From the NCBI RefSeq assembly GCF_007786455.1, contig NZ_VNJK01000008.1:16150-80149 (forward strand): a stretch of DNA of 64,000 bases. Direction: 5' to 3'. Under the pieces are notes generated by a model that had not been told where the DNA came from, made no database searches, and saw only the letters and a program-made list of their open reading frames with translations. The number at the start of each line of letters is the position of its first letter. Position 1 is the first letter of the stretch. Origin of the DNA: Paenibacillus agilis (lineage in GTDB: Bacteria; Bacillota; Bacilli; Paenibacillales; Paenibacillaceae). Both the position numbers and the translations under genes were made by a program. Positions 1 to 7,508 of the stretch are shown one piece after another.

Positions 1-410
1 TCGTCGCTGTCATCATCTGCGAAGTCGAAGTCGTCATTGTTATAGGAATCGTCTTCCTCTGTGTAGTCATCATCCTCTAGATCATCATCATCATCATTGA
101 TAATGCGTGGACGCTTCGTACCGCCTGTAATATTCTCATCAGCACGGTCAACTGGATACCAGCGTTTCAAGCCCCACATGTTGCTTCCTACACAAGCGAA
201 TCGACCATCGATATTAATCTCGGTATATAGCTGAGCGATGACATCAAGAATTTGCTCCTTTGTCAATCCACGAAGCTTCGCTACTTCATTCATAAGGTCA
301 CGGTAGTAGAAAGGCGTGTTGGCTGCTTTCAATATTTCAAAAGCAAGATCCACCATCGGCATTTCTTGTACTTTGTCGGGATCCAGCTTCAATTCCAACG
401 GGGTGCTCAT
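1..410 (-). CDS. rpoE: RNA polymerase delta subunit RpoE, C-terminal end cut off by the window
   Basis: Delta is a Gram-positive RNA polymerase accessory subunit that promotes recycling and makes transcription sensitive to initiating NTPs. The reverse strand encodes about 136 residues from an ATG at 410. The N-terminal part is a HARE-HTH-type winged helix (STPLELKLDPDKVQEMPMVD, then YYRDLMNEVAK). It is followed by the typical acidic tail with runs of Asp/Glu (INDDDDDLEDDD). The gene runs off the left edge, so the stop is not seen. A GAGAGG ribosome site lies upstream of the ATG. In B. subtilis rpoE is followed by pyrG, which would lie outside this window. The acidic tail makes the call secure. 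Confidence 0.95.
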   Translation of the reverse strand, partial: MSTPLELKLDPDKVQEMPMVDLAFEILKAANTPFYYRDLMNEVAKLRGLTKEQILDVIAQLYTEINIDGRFACVGSNMWGLKRWYPVDRADENITGGTKRPRIINDDDDDLEDDDYTEEDDSYNNDDFDFADDDSD

Positions 411-807
411 ACGTACACATCCTCTCGCAAAAGTTCAATAAAACACTGCTTTATCTACAAACATATCCATGTTCACACCTTAGTAAAACCGATTTGAAGT
501 GAAAATGCAAGTTTTCTTATTACAAATGAGCCGATATGCCAATCTAGGACCATTTGCGCTTAATTTCGTCAAAAAAAAGAAACGCGAAGGCTCCCCTTCG
601 CGTTCGACTGTATCCGCGCCGGAGGGCAATTCGCTGCTCCAGCTGTGGCCTGCAGAGCCTAATAAAGCTCTACTCCATACTATGTCCTGAGTCTTCGATT
701 GACACGGAATAAGGCCTAACTTCAATAAAAAAGGCAGCTATACCAGTCCACCCCGCTCCAAACCGCATACGATACATTCACAAGACCTGTCGGGAGGGGA
801 ATGCACA
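411..807 (-). other. Non-coding gap with a possible small RNA or attenuated leader
   Basis: No convincing gene lies between rpoE and the subtilisin. On the minus strand, roughly 605 to 760, the sequence can form local hairpins (for example AGAGC/GCTCT with an 8-nt loop at about 652-669) before the strong terminator at 571-604. The only long reading frame here (480-725 minus) runs through the terminator, lacks a ribosome site and looks unlike a protein. No clear promoter was found, so an RNA here is inference. Confidence 0.35.
571..604 (-). terminator. Strong intrinsic terminator upstream of rpoE, no coding gene before it
   Basis: A perfect 10-bp stem (AACGCGAAGG / CCTTCGCGTT) closes a CTCC loop and is followed on the minus strand by a run of eight T. 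It points toward rpoE, but no credible minus-strand gene lies upstream of it. It may end a small RNA or attenuate transcription into rpoE. Confidence 0.75.
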
Positions 808-1962
808 TTGGATGTGTCTGTCTTTCTCCACCTATTACTTCAAGAGATCTCCTCTGGCGGACAAGGCTTACGCCCATACCTTATCGGCTTCAATGATCGA
901 AGTCTCTACGAGCGCTGTCGGAAAGCCCTAAAAGAGCTGTGCAATACCCATCCTGCATTGGCTCACATGGAAGAAAGGCCGATTATCTCCAGCCTACGTT
1001 TTCATTTTCCAAAGGGGTTGGAACAGCGTTGGCGCCCTTTCAAACAAGCGCTCACTGTCGAAGAGGATACTCGTATGATGATCAACACCACCTTCCGCAC
1101 CACTTCCACTGGGGAAAGAGGTATTCCATGGGGAGTGCGCCACATTAAAGCCCCTCATGCATGGAGTACCACGACTGGTCATCGGATTCGGATTGGAGTT
1201 ATTGATACCGGAGCTGATTACCACCACCCTGATCTACGTCACTCACTCTTATCAGGAATCAATTTTGTTCAACCTGGACGCCCTCCACAAGATGATAACG
1301 GGCACGGCACTCATATCGCAGGAACGATCGCAGCAGCCAATCAAATGTATGGCATCATCGGAGTGGCGCCGCGTGCTCTCATACACCCCGTCAAATCATT
1401 TGATGAAAATGGGTCAGCCTATGTGTCTGATATCGTGCAAGGCATCGAGTGGTGTGTGCGCAACAAGCTTCACCTTATTAATATGAGCTTCGGCATGAAG
1501 ACTCGCAGCAAGTCACTGCTGCATGCTGTAACTCAAGCTACCAACGCCGGCATTGCCGTAGTAGCCTCCTCTGGCAATGATGCCAAGCGAAAAACGATCG
1601 ACTATCCTGCCCGCTACAGTCAAACCATCTCTGTAGGAGCTACCGATAACAGCCGCCGTATTGCCCCGTTCAGTAACCGAGGTTCCTATGTTGATATATA
1701 TGCACCTGGAGACAAAATTGTATCGGCGTGGCTTCACGGCAATTATCATGAGATGAGCGGAACATCAATGGCTACTTCCCATGTAAGCGGCGCTATCGCC
1801 TTGCTGCTTGCACTTAAACCAGAATTAAAGCCCCCCGAAATTAAAGCATTGCTTCGTCGTACAGCCAACCCTATTCAACCGCTTCGCGGACGCGCTAGCA
1901 GCACCAAAGAAAGTCCAGCAGGAGAAATTGATATTGCAAGATTGCTTAATGAATGTAGATAA
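808..1962 (+). CDS. S8 family (subtilisin-type) serine protease
   Basis: A 384-residue subtilase. The catalytic triad is visible: Asp133 in VIDTGAD, His166 in DNGHGTH and Ser320 in SGTSMA, with the oxyanion Asn257 in ASSGN. The first 120 residues form a propeptide-like region, and the catalytic domain begins near IPWGVRHIKAPHAW, as in subtilisins. There is no clear signal peptide, so it may act inside the cell or leave by another route. The start is TTG at 808, chosen because GGGAGGGG lies 8 nt upstream; the nearby ATG at 801 is out of frame. It is a single-gene unit that converges on the next gene. Substrate is unknown. Confidence 0.9.
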   Translation: MDVSVFLHLLLQEISSGGQGLRPYLIGFNDRSLYERCRKALKELCNTHPALAHMEERPIISSLRFHFPKGLEQRWRPFKQALTVEEDTRMMINTTFRTTSTGERGIPWGVRHIKAPHAWSTTTGHRIRIGVIDTGADYHHPDLRHSLLSGINFVQPGRPPQDDNGHGTHIAGTIAAANQMYGIIGVAPRALIHPVKSFDENGSAYVSDIVQGIEWCVRNKLHLINMSFGMKTRSKSLLHAVTQATNAGIAVVASSGNDAKRKTIDYPARYSQTISVGATDNSRRIAPFSNRGSYVDIYAPGDKIVSAWLHGNYHEMSGTSMATSHVSGAIALLLALKPELKPPEIKALLRRTANPIQPLRGRASSTKESPAGEIDIARLLNECR

Positions 1963-1979
1963 GCATGCTAACCAACACA

Positions 1980-2016
1980 AAACACCCGTCCCTGTTATCC
2001 CAGAGACGGGTATTCG
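1980..2016. terminator. Shared terminator between convergent protease genes
   Basis: The stem ACCCGTC-x-CTG / CAG-x-GACGGGT lies between the stop codons of the S8 protease and the M1 peptidase. A T-rich tract follows on both strands, closer on the minus strand, so it probably serves both genes. Confidence 0.6.
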
Positions 2017-2052
2017 TTGTCTTGCTTCATTTTTTTCTAGACGCTAGCCCTA

Positions 2053-4281
2053 TTATTCAAAAAACTTTGAGATTGGGTTAACTTCAAATTTTTGTGCAGT
2101 CACTTTACCTTGTCCATTCATTTGGAACCATTGATAAAAATCGCTGCTAAAGTTCGATGTCTTCATCATGGTTTGCATCATAGTAGGCCAAGCTTTAGCA
2201 TTTACTTGCTCTGACGTCCAGTAAATGTGCATAAGTAGGCGGTCTTTATGATAAGGATGCTTTACCATATAAACTCCTGACGTATCTTTCTGCTTCATCG
2301 CTTTGTTCCAATCCAATTGAATAGCCTTTGATCCCTTTTGAATGCCAGGCTTCAATGCTTGGATAACCGGATTATGGCGAGAACTGCCGATCGCAATAAT
2401 ATGACTCTTCGAAAGTTCCTTCTCCAGCTGTTTCTTCACTAACGAGCGCTCTGTTACGATTTTCGCTTCGGCCCCGCCCATTTGCATCAGGGTTTGAATC
2501 TGTTCTGCCAACTGCTTTTGTTGTTCCATCGCCTTTTTCGATACTCCATCGCTAAGCACGATCGTTACAGGCTCCCCGTTATAAGCACGGTGGTACATAC
2601 GAGCAAACACTTCTTGCGGTAAGTTAGCGTTGCTTTCAAAAATTTGATCGTACGTTGACTTCATCATAAGTCCCGTAAGATGCTGTTCTTCTTCAGGAGT
2701 TAACTTATACGCATCCGAAAGATCAAAGTTGGGTTCATATAAAGATTTACGCATATGCTCCTGAATGTCTTTACCGGCAATATCTCCAATCGTTTGCAGC
2801 CAATCTGCAATCGAAGCGTTACCAAGTGCGTAACGGTTGTAGTACTCTTGCATAATGCGGTCGAAGGTTGGCTGTCCTACTTTGCGATACAACTCATACA
2901 CAGCAAGACGACCGCGTTCATAGTAAAGCGGATGCGCCTCATCCCCAGCTTCATCATTATTAGAGGCAATTGCTTTTTCCGAAGGAGCCGATGCCATACG
3001 CATACCGTTAAAGCCTTGCATCTCGTCCTTCTGTTCTTCGTAGAAGTAGGAAGTTGCAAAGTTCGTTAGACCTTCATCCAAAAACCCTTCTGTCTCAGAG
3101 TCGTTACCGATAATAGCATGGAACCACTGATGTGCTACCTCATGAATAAATACGGAATCGTCTTCCACTACTGTATGATCCGAAATCTGCCCCATCTGAA
3201 TGACTCGTGTATATTCAATCGCCACACCTTCTACATAGGTTTCCTGGATGCGGAAATCTTGATAAGGGTAGGCTCCAAATTTCTTTCCGAAGAAGTCGAT
3301 TGCTTTCGCCGCTTGATTAATATAGCGCTCAGCAACTGCATCTTTTTCCTTGCTATCTCCGAAATAGTACATTTCAATGTTTACGCCGTTCACGTTCTTA
3401 GACTTCACTTTATAATTCGGACTAGCAAAAAACACAAATTCACGTGTCTTATCTGCAGTAGCGGTAACTACCTTTCGTCCATTGTCCGCAGCCGTCTCTT
3501 GCAGTTTTCCTGGCATGCTTACCTTGTAGTTTTCCGGCACATTCAGGCTAACTTTATAATCGGAAGACTCAAAATAGTCCGTTTCCAGTGTCTTGCTGTA
3601 TGGCAACCGACTCCAATCTTGCTTTTCCTCATCATACATAGCAACAACCGGGTAGAAGTGAACGGCACTAATCAAGTCTTTATAATAAGCTAAACGCTGC
3701 ATGCCAAATGGCAAATCAACGGTATAGTCGAGTTCCATAACGACTTCCTCACCTGGCTTTAAAGTCTTACCAAGCTTAACGGACAGGGATTGGTTTTTAT
3801 TTTCAAAAGAAAGCTTCCCCTCCCCAGACTTATCCGTTACTCGTTTAATGTCTATGCCCCCTAGGAAGTCCGCAGGCTTCTTATTAGGATACTCCTTGGC
3901 AATTTCCTTATTGCTTGTCTGAAACATAGATGTTTGCGTATCGATTGAACGATAGGAATCCGCGAACGTATGGAACACGACTTCAGATAGTTCATCTTTC
4001 GTTGTGTTGCGAAACAAAACAGATTGTGTGCCAGAAAGTTTCATTTGTTTTTCGTCTAGTTTGAGATCAATTGTATATTGAATAGGGCTCGTCCGTTGTC
4101 CATCTTGAACGTGCTTCCCTGTGCTTGAGGATACCGTATTACTAGAAGATGTCGTCTTTACCTCTTTTACACTAGTAGATGCCTCAATTATGGATGGAGC
4201 TAGTAGAAATTGAGAAGCAATCGTAATCGATAGTAGACCTGCTGCCATTCGCAATACTCGCGATGATTTGTTCTTTTTCAT
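2053..4281 (-). CDS. Secreted M1 family zinc metallopeptidase
   Basis: An aminopeptidase N-like protein of about 742 residues. The zinc site HEVAH lies near residue 379, with the downstream third ligand in GFLDEGLTNF, giving the M1 pattern HExxH-x18-E. The N terminus is a signal peptide (MKKNKSSRVLRMAAGLLSI, then a cleavage-like IIEAS). I start it at the ATG at 4281, which has a GGGGGG ribosome site; the frame stays open upstream to 4374, but that extension has no signal character. The C-terminal 200 residues are less conserved. It stands alone, convergent to the S8 protease, suggesting extracellular protein turnover. A second M1 protein lies at 28780-30744. Confidence 0.88.
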   Translation of the reverse strand: MKKNKSSRVLRMAAGLLSITIASQFLLAPSIIEASTSVKEVKTTSSSNTVSSSTGKHVQDGQRTSPIQYTIDLKLDEKQMKLSGTQSVLFRNTTKDELSEVVFHTFADSYRSIDTQTSMFQTSNKEIAKEYPNKKPADFLGGIDIKRVTDKSGEGKLSFENKNQSLSVKLGKTLKPGEEVVMELDYTVDLPFGMQRLAYYKDLISAVHFYPVVAMYDEEKQDWSRLPYSKTLETDYFESSDYKVSLNVPENYKVSMPGKLQETAADNGRKVVTATADKTREFVFFASPNYKVKSKNVNGVNIEMYYFGDSKEKDAVAERYINQAAKAIDFFGKKFGAYPYQDFRIQETYVEGVAIEYTRVIQMGQISDHTVVEDDSVFIHEVAHQWFHAIIGNDSETEGFLDEGLTNFATSYFYEEQKDEMQGFNGMRMASAPSEKAIASNNDEAGDEAHPLYYERGRLAVYELYRKVGQPTFDRIMQEYYNRYALGNASIADWLQTIGDIAGKDIQEHMRKSLYEPNFDLSDAYKLTPEEEQHLTGLMMKSTYDQIFESNANLPQEVFARMYHRAYNGEPVTIVLSDGVSKKAMEQQKQLAEQIQTLMQMGGAEAKIVTERSLVKKQLEKELSKSHIIAIGSSRHNPVIQALKPGIQKGSKAIQLDWNKAMKQKDTSGVYMVKHPYHKDRLLMHIYWTSEQVNAKAWPTMMQTMMKTSNFSSDFYQWFQMNGQGKVTAQKFEVNPISKFFE

Positions 4282-4460
4282 AAAAAATTGACCCCCCATG
4301 TATGTCGATCTAGTTGTCGATGTAACAAACATTTTCGTTGTACTTGTTATCTTCATTATAGATGTGCCCATCATGATGTACCTTAGATTATCCTTGCAGT
4401 ATGAGATATGAAACTTACAATACTGTCATGTAAGTAGCAAGCAGCTCTGGAAGCATGTCT

Positions 4461-4500
4461 ATAAAAACAAACAAGGCATCTCCGAAGAGATGCCTTGTTT
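4461..4500 (-). terminator. Terminator of the cstA-family gene
   Basis: A perfect 14-bp stem (AAACAAGGCATCTC) with a CGAA tetraloop is followed on the minus strand by TTTGTTTTTAT. It lies just downstream of the CstA stop codon. Confidence 0.9.
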
Positions 4501-4546
4501 ATCTAAGATGACTGTACCCGATGATATATAGTAATTTGGGGTTACA

Positions 4547-6343
4547 CTAAGTCACAGATACTTTTTCTAGTATAGGTCGCGGTGTATTCCACATCTGTGT
4601 CCATTTCTTAATCGCAGAAATCATAATAATGATTCCAAGAACAAGCATGATGATGGACAATGCTGCGTTTAGAACGCTGTAGCCTTTTGCAGCTTCGTTC
4701 AAGTACACATTTTTAATCATCCAGAAGCCTGCATAGTTTACTGTAATGAACAAGTATGCAAGCGGGACGAGACAAGTAAGTACATACCAACGCTTATCCG
4801 CAATTTTCAAAATAACCGTCGCTCCGATAATAAGACCAATCGATGCCATCAATTGGTTCGATACACCGAACAATGCCCATACCGAGCCGATATCGCCAGA
4901 GAAGAGCAAGTAGCCCCACATGAAGCAAGCCAATGCACTTGCAAAGATTGCTCCAGGTACCCAATCTACACGCTTAAGCGGCTTGTAGATTTCTCCGAAG
5001 AAGTCTTGAATCAAGTAACGAGATACGCGAGTACCTGCGTCAATCGCTGTTAGAATGAATACTGCTTCGAACATAATAACGAATTGGAAGAAGAACGCTG
5101 CCAAGTTTTCAAACCAAGGAATTTGGGTGAAAATATACGTCATCCCTACCGCTAGCGTAACTGCGCCGCCCGTTCTTCCTTCTAGATCCAAGCCAATTTG
5201 TTGTGCCAATTCAGGCAAATGAACAACTTCCATACCGAGTGTCTTGAACACTTCAGGTGTCGAGTTAATTGCAAAGTAGTCAGCTGGCTGCAATGCAGTT
5301 GCTGCAATAAGAGCCATAATCGCTACAATACATTCTACCAACATCGCACCAAAACCGACGCTCTTTATATCGCTCCAACGGTTAATCATTTTCGGCGTCG
5401 TTCCAGAACCAACAAAGGCATGGAAACCAGAAATCGCACCGCAGGCAATTGTAATCGAGATGAACGGCCATACCGGACCAGCCAGAATTGGACCGCCGCC
5501 ATTAATAAATTCGGTAACAGCCGGGAAAGGAATCGCCGGGTTAATAACAAATACACCAATAATCAAGGCGATAAATACGCCGATTTTCATAAAGCTGCTC
5601 AAGTAATCGCGTGGTGCAAGCAATAGCCATACCGGCAATGCTGCTGCAAAGAATGCGTATATCGGCAAAATGACTGCCAATGTGCTCGCATCAAGTGTTA
5701 ACCAATCGCCAAGCACTGTGCCTTGAATATAAGGACCAGCGAATACACCAATCATCATTAAAATAAAACCGACTGTCGTTGCAAGCTTCAAGTTCCCTGT
5801 CTTCTTATGGAACAAACCAACTCCGATTGCAATCGGAATCGTAATCGCAACTGCAAATGTTCCCCATGGATTGTTCTCCAATGCGTGAAGGACAACCATC
5901 GACAAACCTGCCATTGTTATCGTAATGATGAACAACATCGCCAACCCTGTACAAAAACCAGCTACAGGTCCAAGCTCTTCTTTTGCTACCTCGGAAAGCG
6001 ACTTTCCTTCTTTACGCATCGAAGCGAACAACACGACCATGTCGTGCACAGCTCCCCCGATAACTGCACCGACCAACAGCCAGATCAAACCTGGTAAATA
6101 ACCGAACTGGGCTGCTAATATCGGTCCAACGAGCGGACCTGCTGCAGCGATCGCTGCGAAGTGGTGTCCAAAAGTCACCCATTTATTAGATGGAACATAA
6201 TCTTTGCCGTCATTTAAAGCATGTGCAGGAGTTGGCTTAGAATCATCCAACTTGAGTACCTTTGCTGCCATAAATGTTCCATATAAACGATAAGCTATCA
6301 TAAGAATACATATAGAACCGATTACTATCGTTACCGCGTTCAT
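4547..6343 (-). CDS. cstA: CstA-family transporter (carbon starvation protein, pyruvate/peptide)
   Basis: A 598-residue polytopic membrane protein of the CstA family, which includes the E. coli pyruvate transporter BtsT and the peptide-linked CstA. Family signatures are GHHFAAIAAAGPLVGPILAAQ near residue 65 and GSGTTPKMINRWSDIKSVGFG in the middle, with many hydrophobic spans. The start is the ATG at 6343 with AAGGGAG 9 nt upstream; the frame is open to 6592, but the extra 83 residues have no family match. The upstream region carries a cre-like site (6401-6414) and three 21-bp-phased repeats (6441-6492), suggesting catabolite repression and control by a LytTR regulator such as the one at 10020. 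Substrate is not proven. Confidence 0.92.
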   Translation of the reverse strand: MNAVTIVIGSICILMIAYRLYGTFMAAKVLKLDDSKPTPAHALNDGKDYVPSNKWVTFGHHFAAIAAAGPLVGPILAAQFGYLPGLIWLLVGAVIGGAVHDMVVLFASMRKEGKSLSEVAKEELGPVAGFCTGLAMLFIITITMAGLSMVVLHALENNPWGTFAVAITIPIAIGVGLFHKKTGNLKLATTVGFILMMIGVFAGPYIQGTVLGDWLTLDASTLAVILPIYAFFAAALPVWLLLAPRDYLSSFMKIGVFIALIIGVFVINPAIPFPAVTEFINGGGPILAGPVWPFISITIACGAISGFHAFVGSGTTPKMINRWSDIKSVGFGAMLVECIVAIMALIAATALQPADYFAINSTPEVFKTLGMEVVHLPELAQQIGLDLEGRTGGAVTLAVGMTYIFTQIPWFENLAAFFFQFVIMFEAVFILTAIDAGTRVSRYLIQDFFGEIYKPLKRVDWVPGAIFASALACFMWGYLLFSGDIGSVWALFGVSNQLMASIGLIIGATVILKIADKRWYVLTCLVPLAYLFITVNYAGFWMIKNVYLNEAAKGYSVLNAALSIIMLVLGIIIMISAIKKWTQMWNTPRPILEKVSVT

Positions 6344-6400
6344 GGAGATCGACTCCCTTCTAAACTTTCTATACTTGTATTTTATGAGATGAAAATGGAA

Positions 6401-6414
6401 ATAAAGCGTTTTCA
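6401..6414 (-). promoter_or_regulatory. cre-like site (CcpA operator) upstream of cstA
   Basis: Read toward cstA, the site is TGAAAACGCTTTAT, matching 12 of 14 positions of the pattern TGWAANCGNTNWCA; only the last two bases differ. Placement 58 bp before the start codon of a carbon-starvation gene makes catabolite repression by CcpA plausible. No binding is shown. Confidence 0.45.
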
Positions 6415-6440
6415 AAATAAAATGCGCAAGATTCGCTTCC

Positions 6441-6492
6441 ACTTGCAAAAATCGAGGGTTGAGTTGCAATAAAATTGACTTGATATGCAAAT
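6441..6492. promoter_or_regulatory. Three direct repeats at 21-bp spacing, possible LytTR-regulator operator
   Basis: TTGCAA at 6443-6448, TTGCAA at 6464-6469 and ATGCAA at 6485-6490 are exactly 21 bp apart, so they face the same side of the helix two turns apart. LytTR-domain regulators are known to bind pairs of short direct repeats about 21 bp centre to centre. The array sits about 100-150 bp upstream of the cstA start, where an activator would act. Confidence 0.5.
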
Positions 6493-6519
6493 AGGTGGGG
6501 TAAGAATTGATAAAACAGC

Positions 6520-6570
6520 GGAAAAACAAAAAGATCGAGTTCAGGTTCCTATACGAACCCTCGCTCGACC
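6520..6570 (-). terminator. Terminator of the ECF transporter operon
   Basis: Nested stems TCGAG/CTCGA and GGTTC/GAACC are followed on the minus strand by CTTTTTGTTTTT. It lies about 100 bp beyond the EcfT stop codon. Confidence 0.75.
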
Positions 6571-6668
6571 CTTTGTATTTACAATGAAACATCTACTATG
6601 GAGCTAAATACCTAATGAGAAAATCCATCAGTGGTAGCTTCTATACTCCCATTGCAATTAAATAGTTA

Positions 6669-7508
6669 CTATGAGTTAAAAGGATACCAGAATGTTCCGA
6701 AGCCTTGTACACGCACAGTAATGGACACAGCTAATACAATGACACAGACAATGACGATACCAATATCCGCTCTTCCCCAAGGAGAAGAGGAATACCATGT
6801 ACGCTTCGCATTTTTGCCAAAGCCGCGCAAGTCCATTGCATTCGCTACTGTATCAATCCGTGCAAGCGAAGACTGCACAAGTGGAATTGCTATCGCTGCA
6901 AAATGCTTCATTCGCTGTATAAGCGTGCCCTCTCCACGTGCTAAACCCACTCCGCGCGCCTGCATTGCGTGAGAAATGCTAATGAAGTCCTTTTTCAAGT
7001 CAGGGATGTAGCGAAACGCAATATTAAATGCATAGGCAATTTTGTACGGTACCCCTAAACGGTTCAAGCTGCCCGCAAAGCGAGTCGGATGTGTCGTATA
7101 GACAAACAGTATCGAAATAGGCATCAACGACATATATTTCATTGATAATGTTAGGATATAAAATACGGTCTCTAGCGTCAGCACTTCATAGCCTAAGTCA
7201 ATAAGTACGGTCGTCGTCCCGTTCACTTCACTTCCATATGCAGGCGAGACGAGTATCGTAAATATAGAGTTGAAGATATTAAATACGATAATTACCCATA
7301 CGAGCAACCTTATTCGCTTCCAAGGCAGCTGCGCACTCATAAGGAGTACAAGCCCAATGATGAAAAGTACAATAAAGACACGAATGTCCTGAAACAAGAA
7401 GACGATTACTGTCCAGGCAAGCAGCATAATCAGCTTAACAGCACCGTCTAATCGATGGAACAATGTATCCCGCTCGATGTACAGCATTCCCGCTTTACTC
7501 ATGCTCAC
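6669..7508 (-). CDS. ECF transporter transmembrane protein EcfT
   Basis: The T component of an energy-coupling-factor importer: it couples the ATPases to the substrate-binding membrane subunit. The 279 residues have several hydrophobic spans followed by cytoplasmic coupling helices that include MQARGVGLARGEGT and DLRGFGKNAKR, matching the paired A-R-G / RGFG signatures of EcfT. Its start overlaps the end of the ATPase gene by 14 nt, so the two are translated together. It is the last gene of a three-gene operon. Confidence 0.9.
   Translation of the reverse strand: MSMSKAGMLYIERDTLFHRLDGAVKLIMLLAWTVIVFLFQDIRVFIVLFIIGLVLLMSAQLPWKRIRLLVWVIIVFNIFNSIFTILVSPAYGSEVNGTTTVLIDLGYEVLTLETVFYILTLSMKYMSLMPISILFVYTTHPTRFAGSLNRLGVPYKIAYAFNIAFRYIPDLKKDFISISHAMQARGVGLARGEGTLIQRMKHFAAIAIPLVQSSLARIDTVANAMDLRGFGKNAKRTWYSSSPWGRADIGIVIVCVIVLAVSITVRVQGFGTFWYPFNS

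Larger units (their letters stand above)
6344..6668. other. Control region of cstA plus terminator of the ECF operon
   Basis: This 325-bp gap holds, from right to left, the terminator of the ECF operon (6520-6570), three phased repeats (6441-6492), a cre-like site (6401-6414) and the ribosome site of cstA. No gene is seen in it. Confidence 0.7.

Noticed and set aside
252..497. 81-residue plus-strand ORF opposite rpoE
   Set aside because: It is antisense to rpoE, with no ribosome site; a shadow of the rpoE coding sequence.
480..725. 81-residue minus-strand ORF upstream of rpoE
   Set aside because: It runs through a strong terminator, lacks a ribosome site and looks unlike a protein.
3118..3693. 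191-residue plus-strand ORF inside the M1 peptidase gene
   Set aside because: It lies antisense to an intact M1 peptidase and has no ribosome site or recognisable protein features.
6344..6592. N-terminal extension of the CstA reading frame
   Set aside because: The ATG at 6343 has a good ribosome site and the family start; the extension runs across control sites and a terminator.
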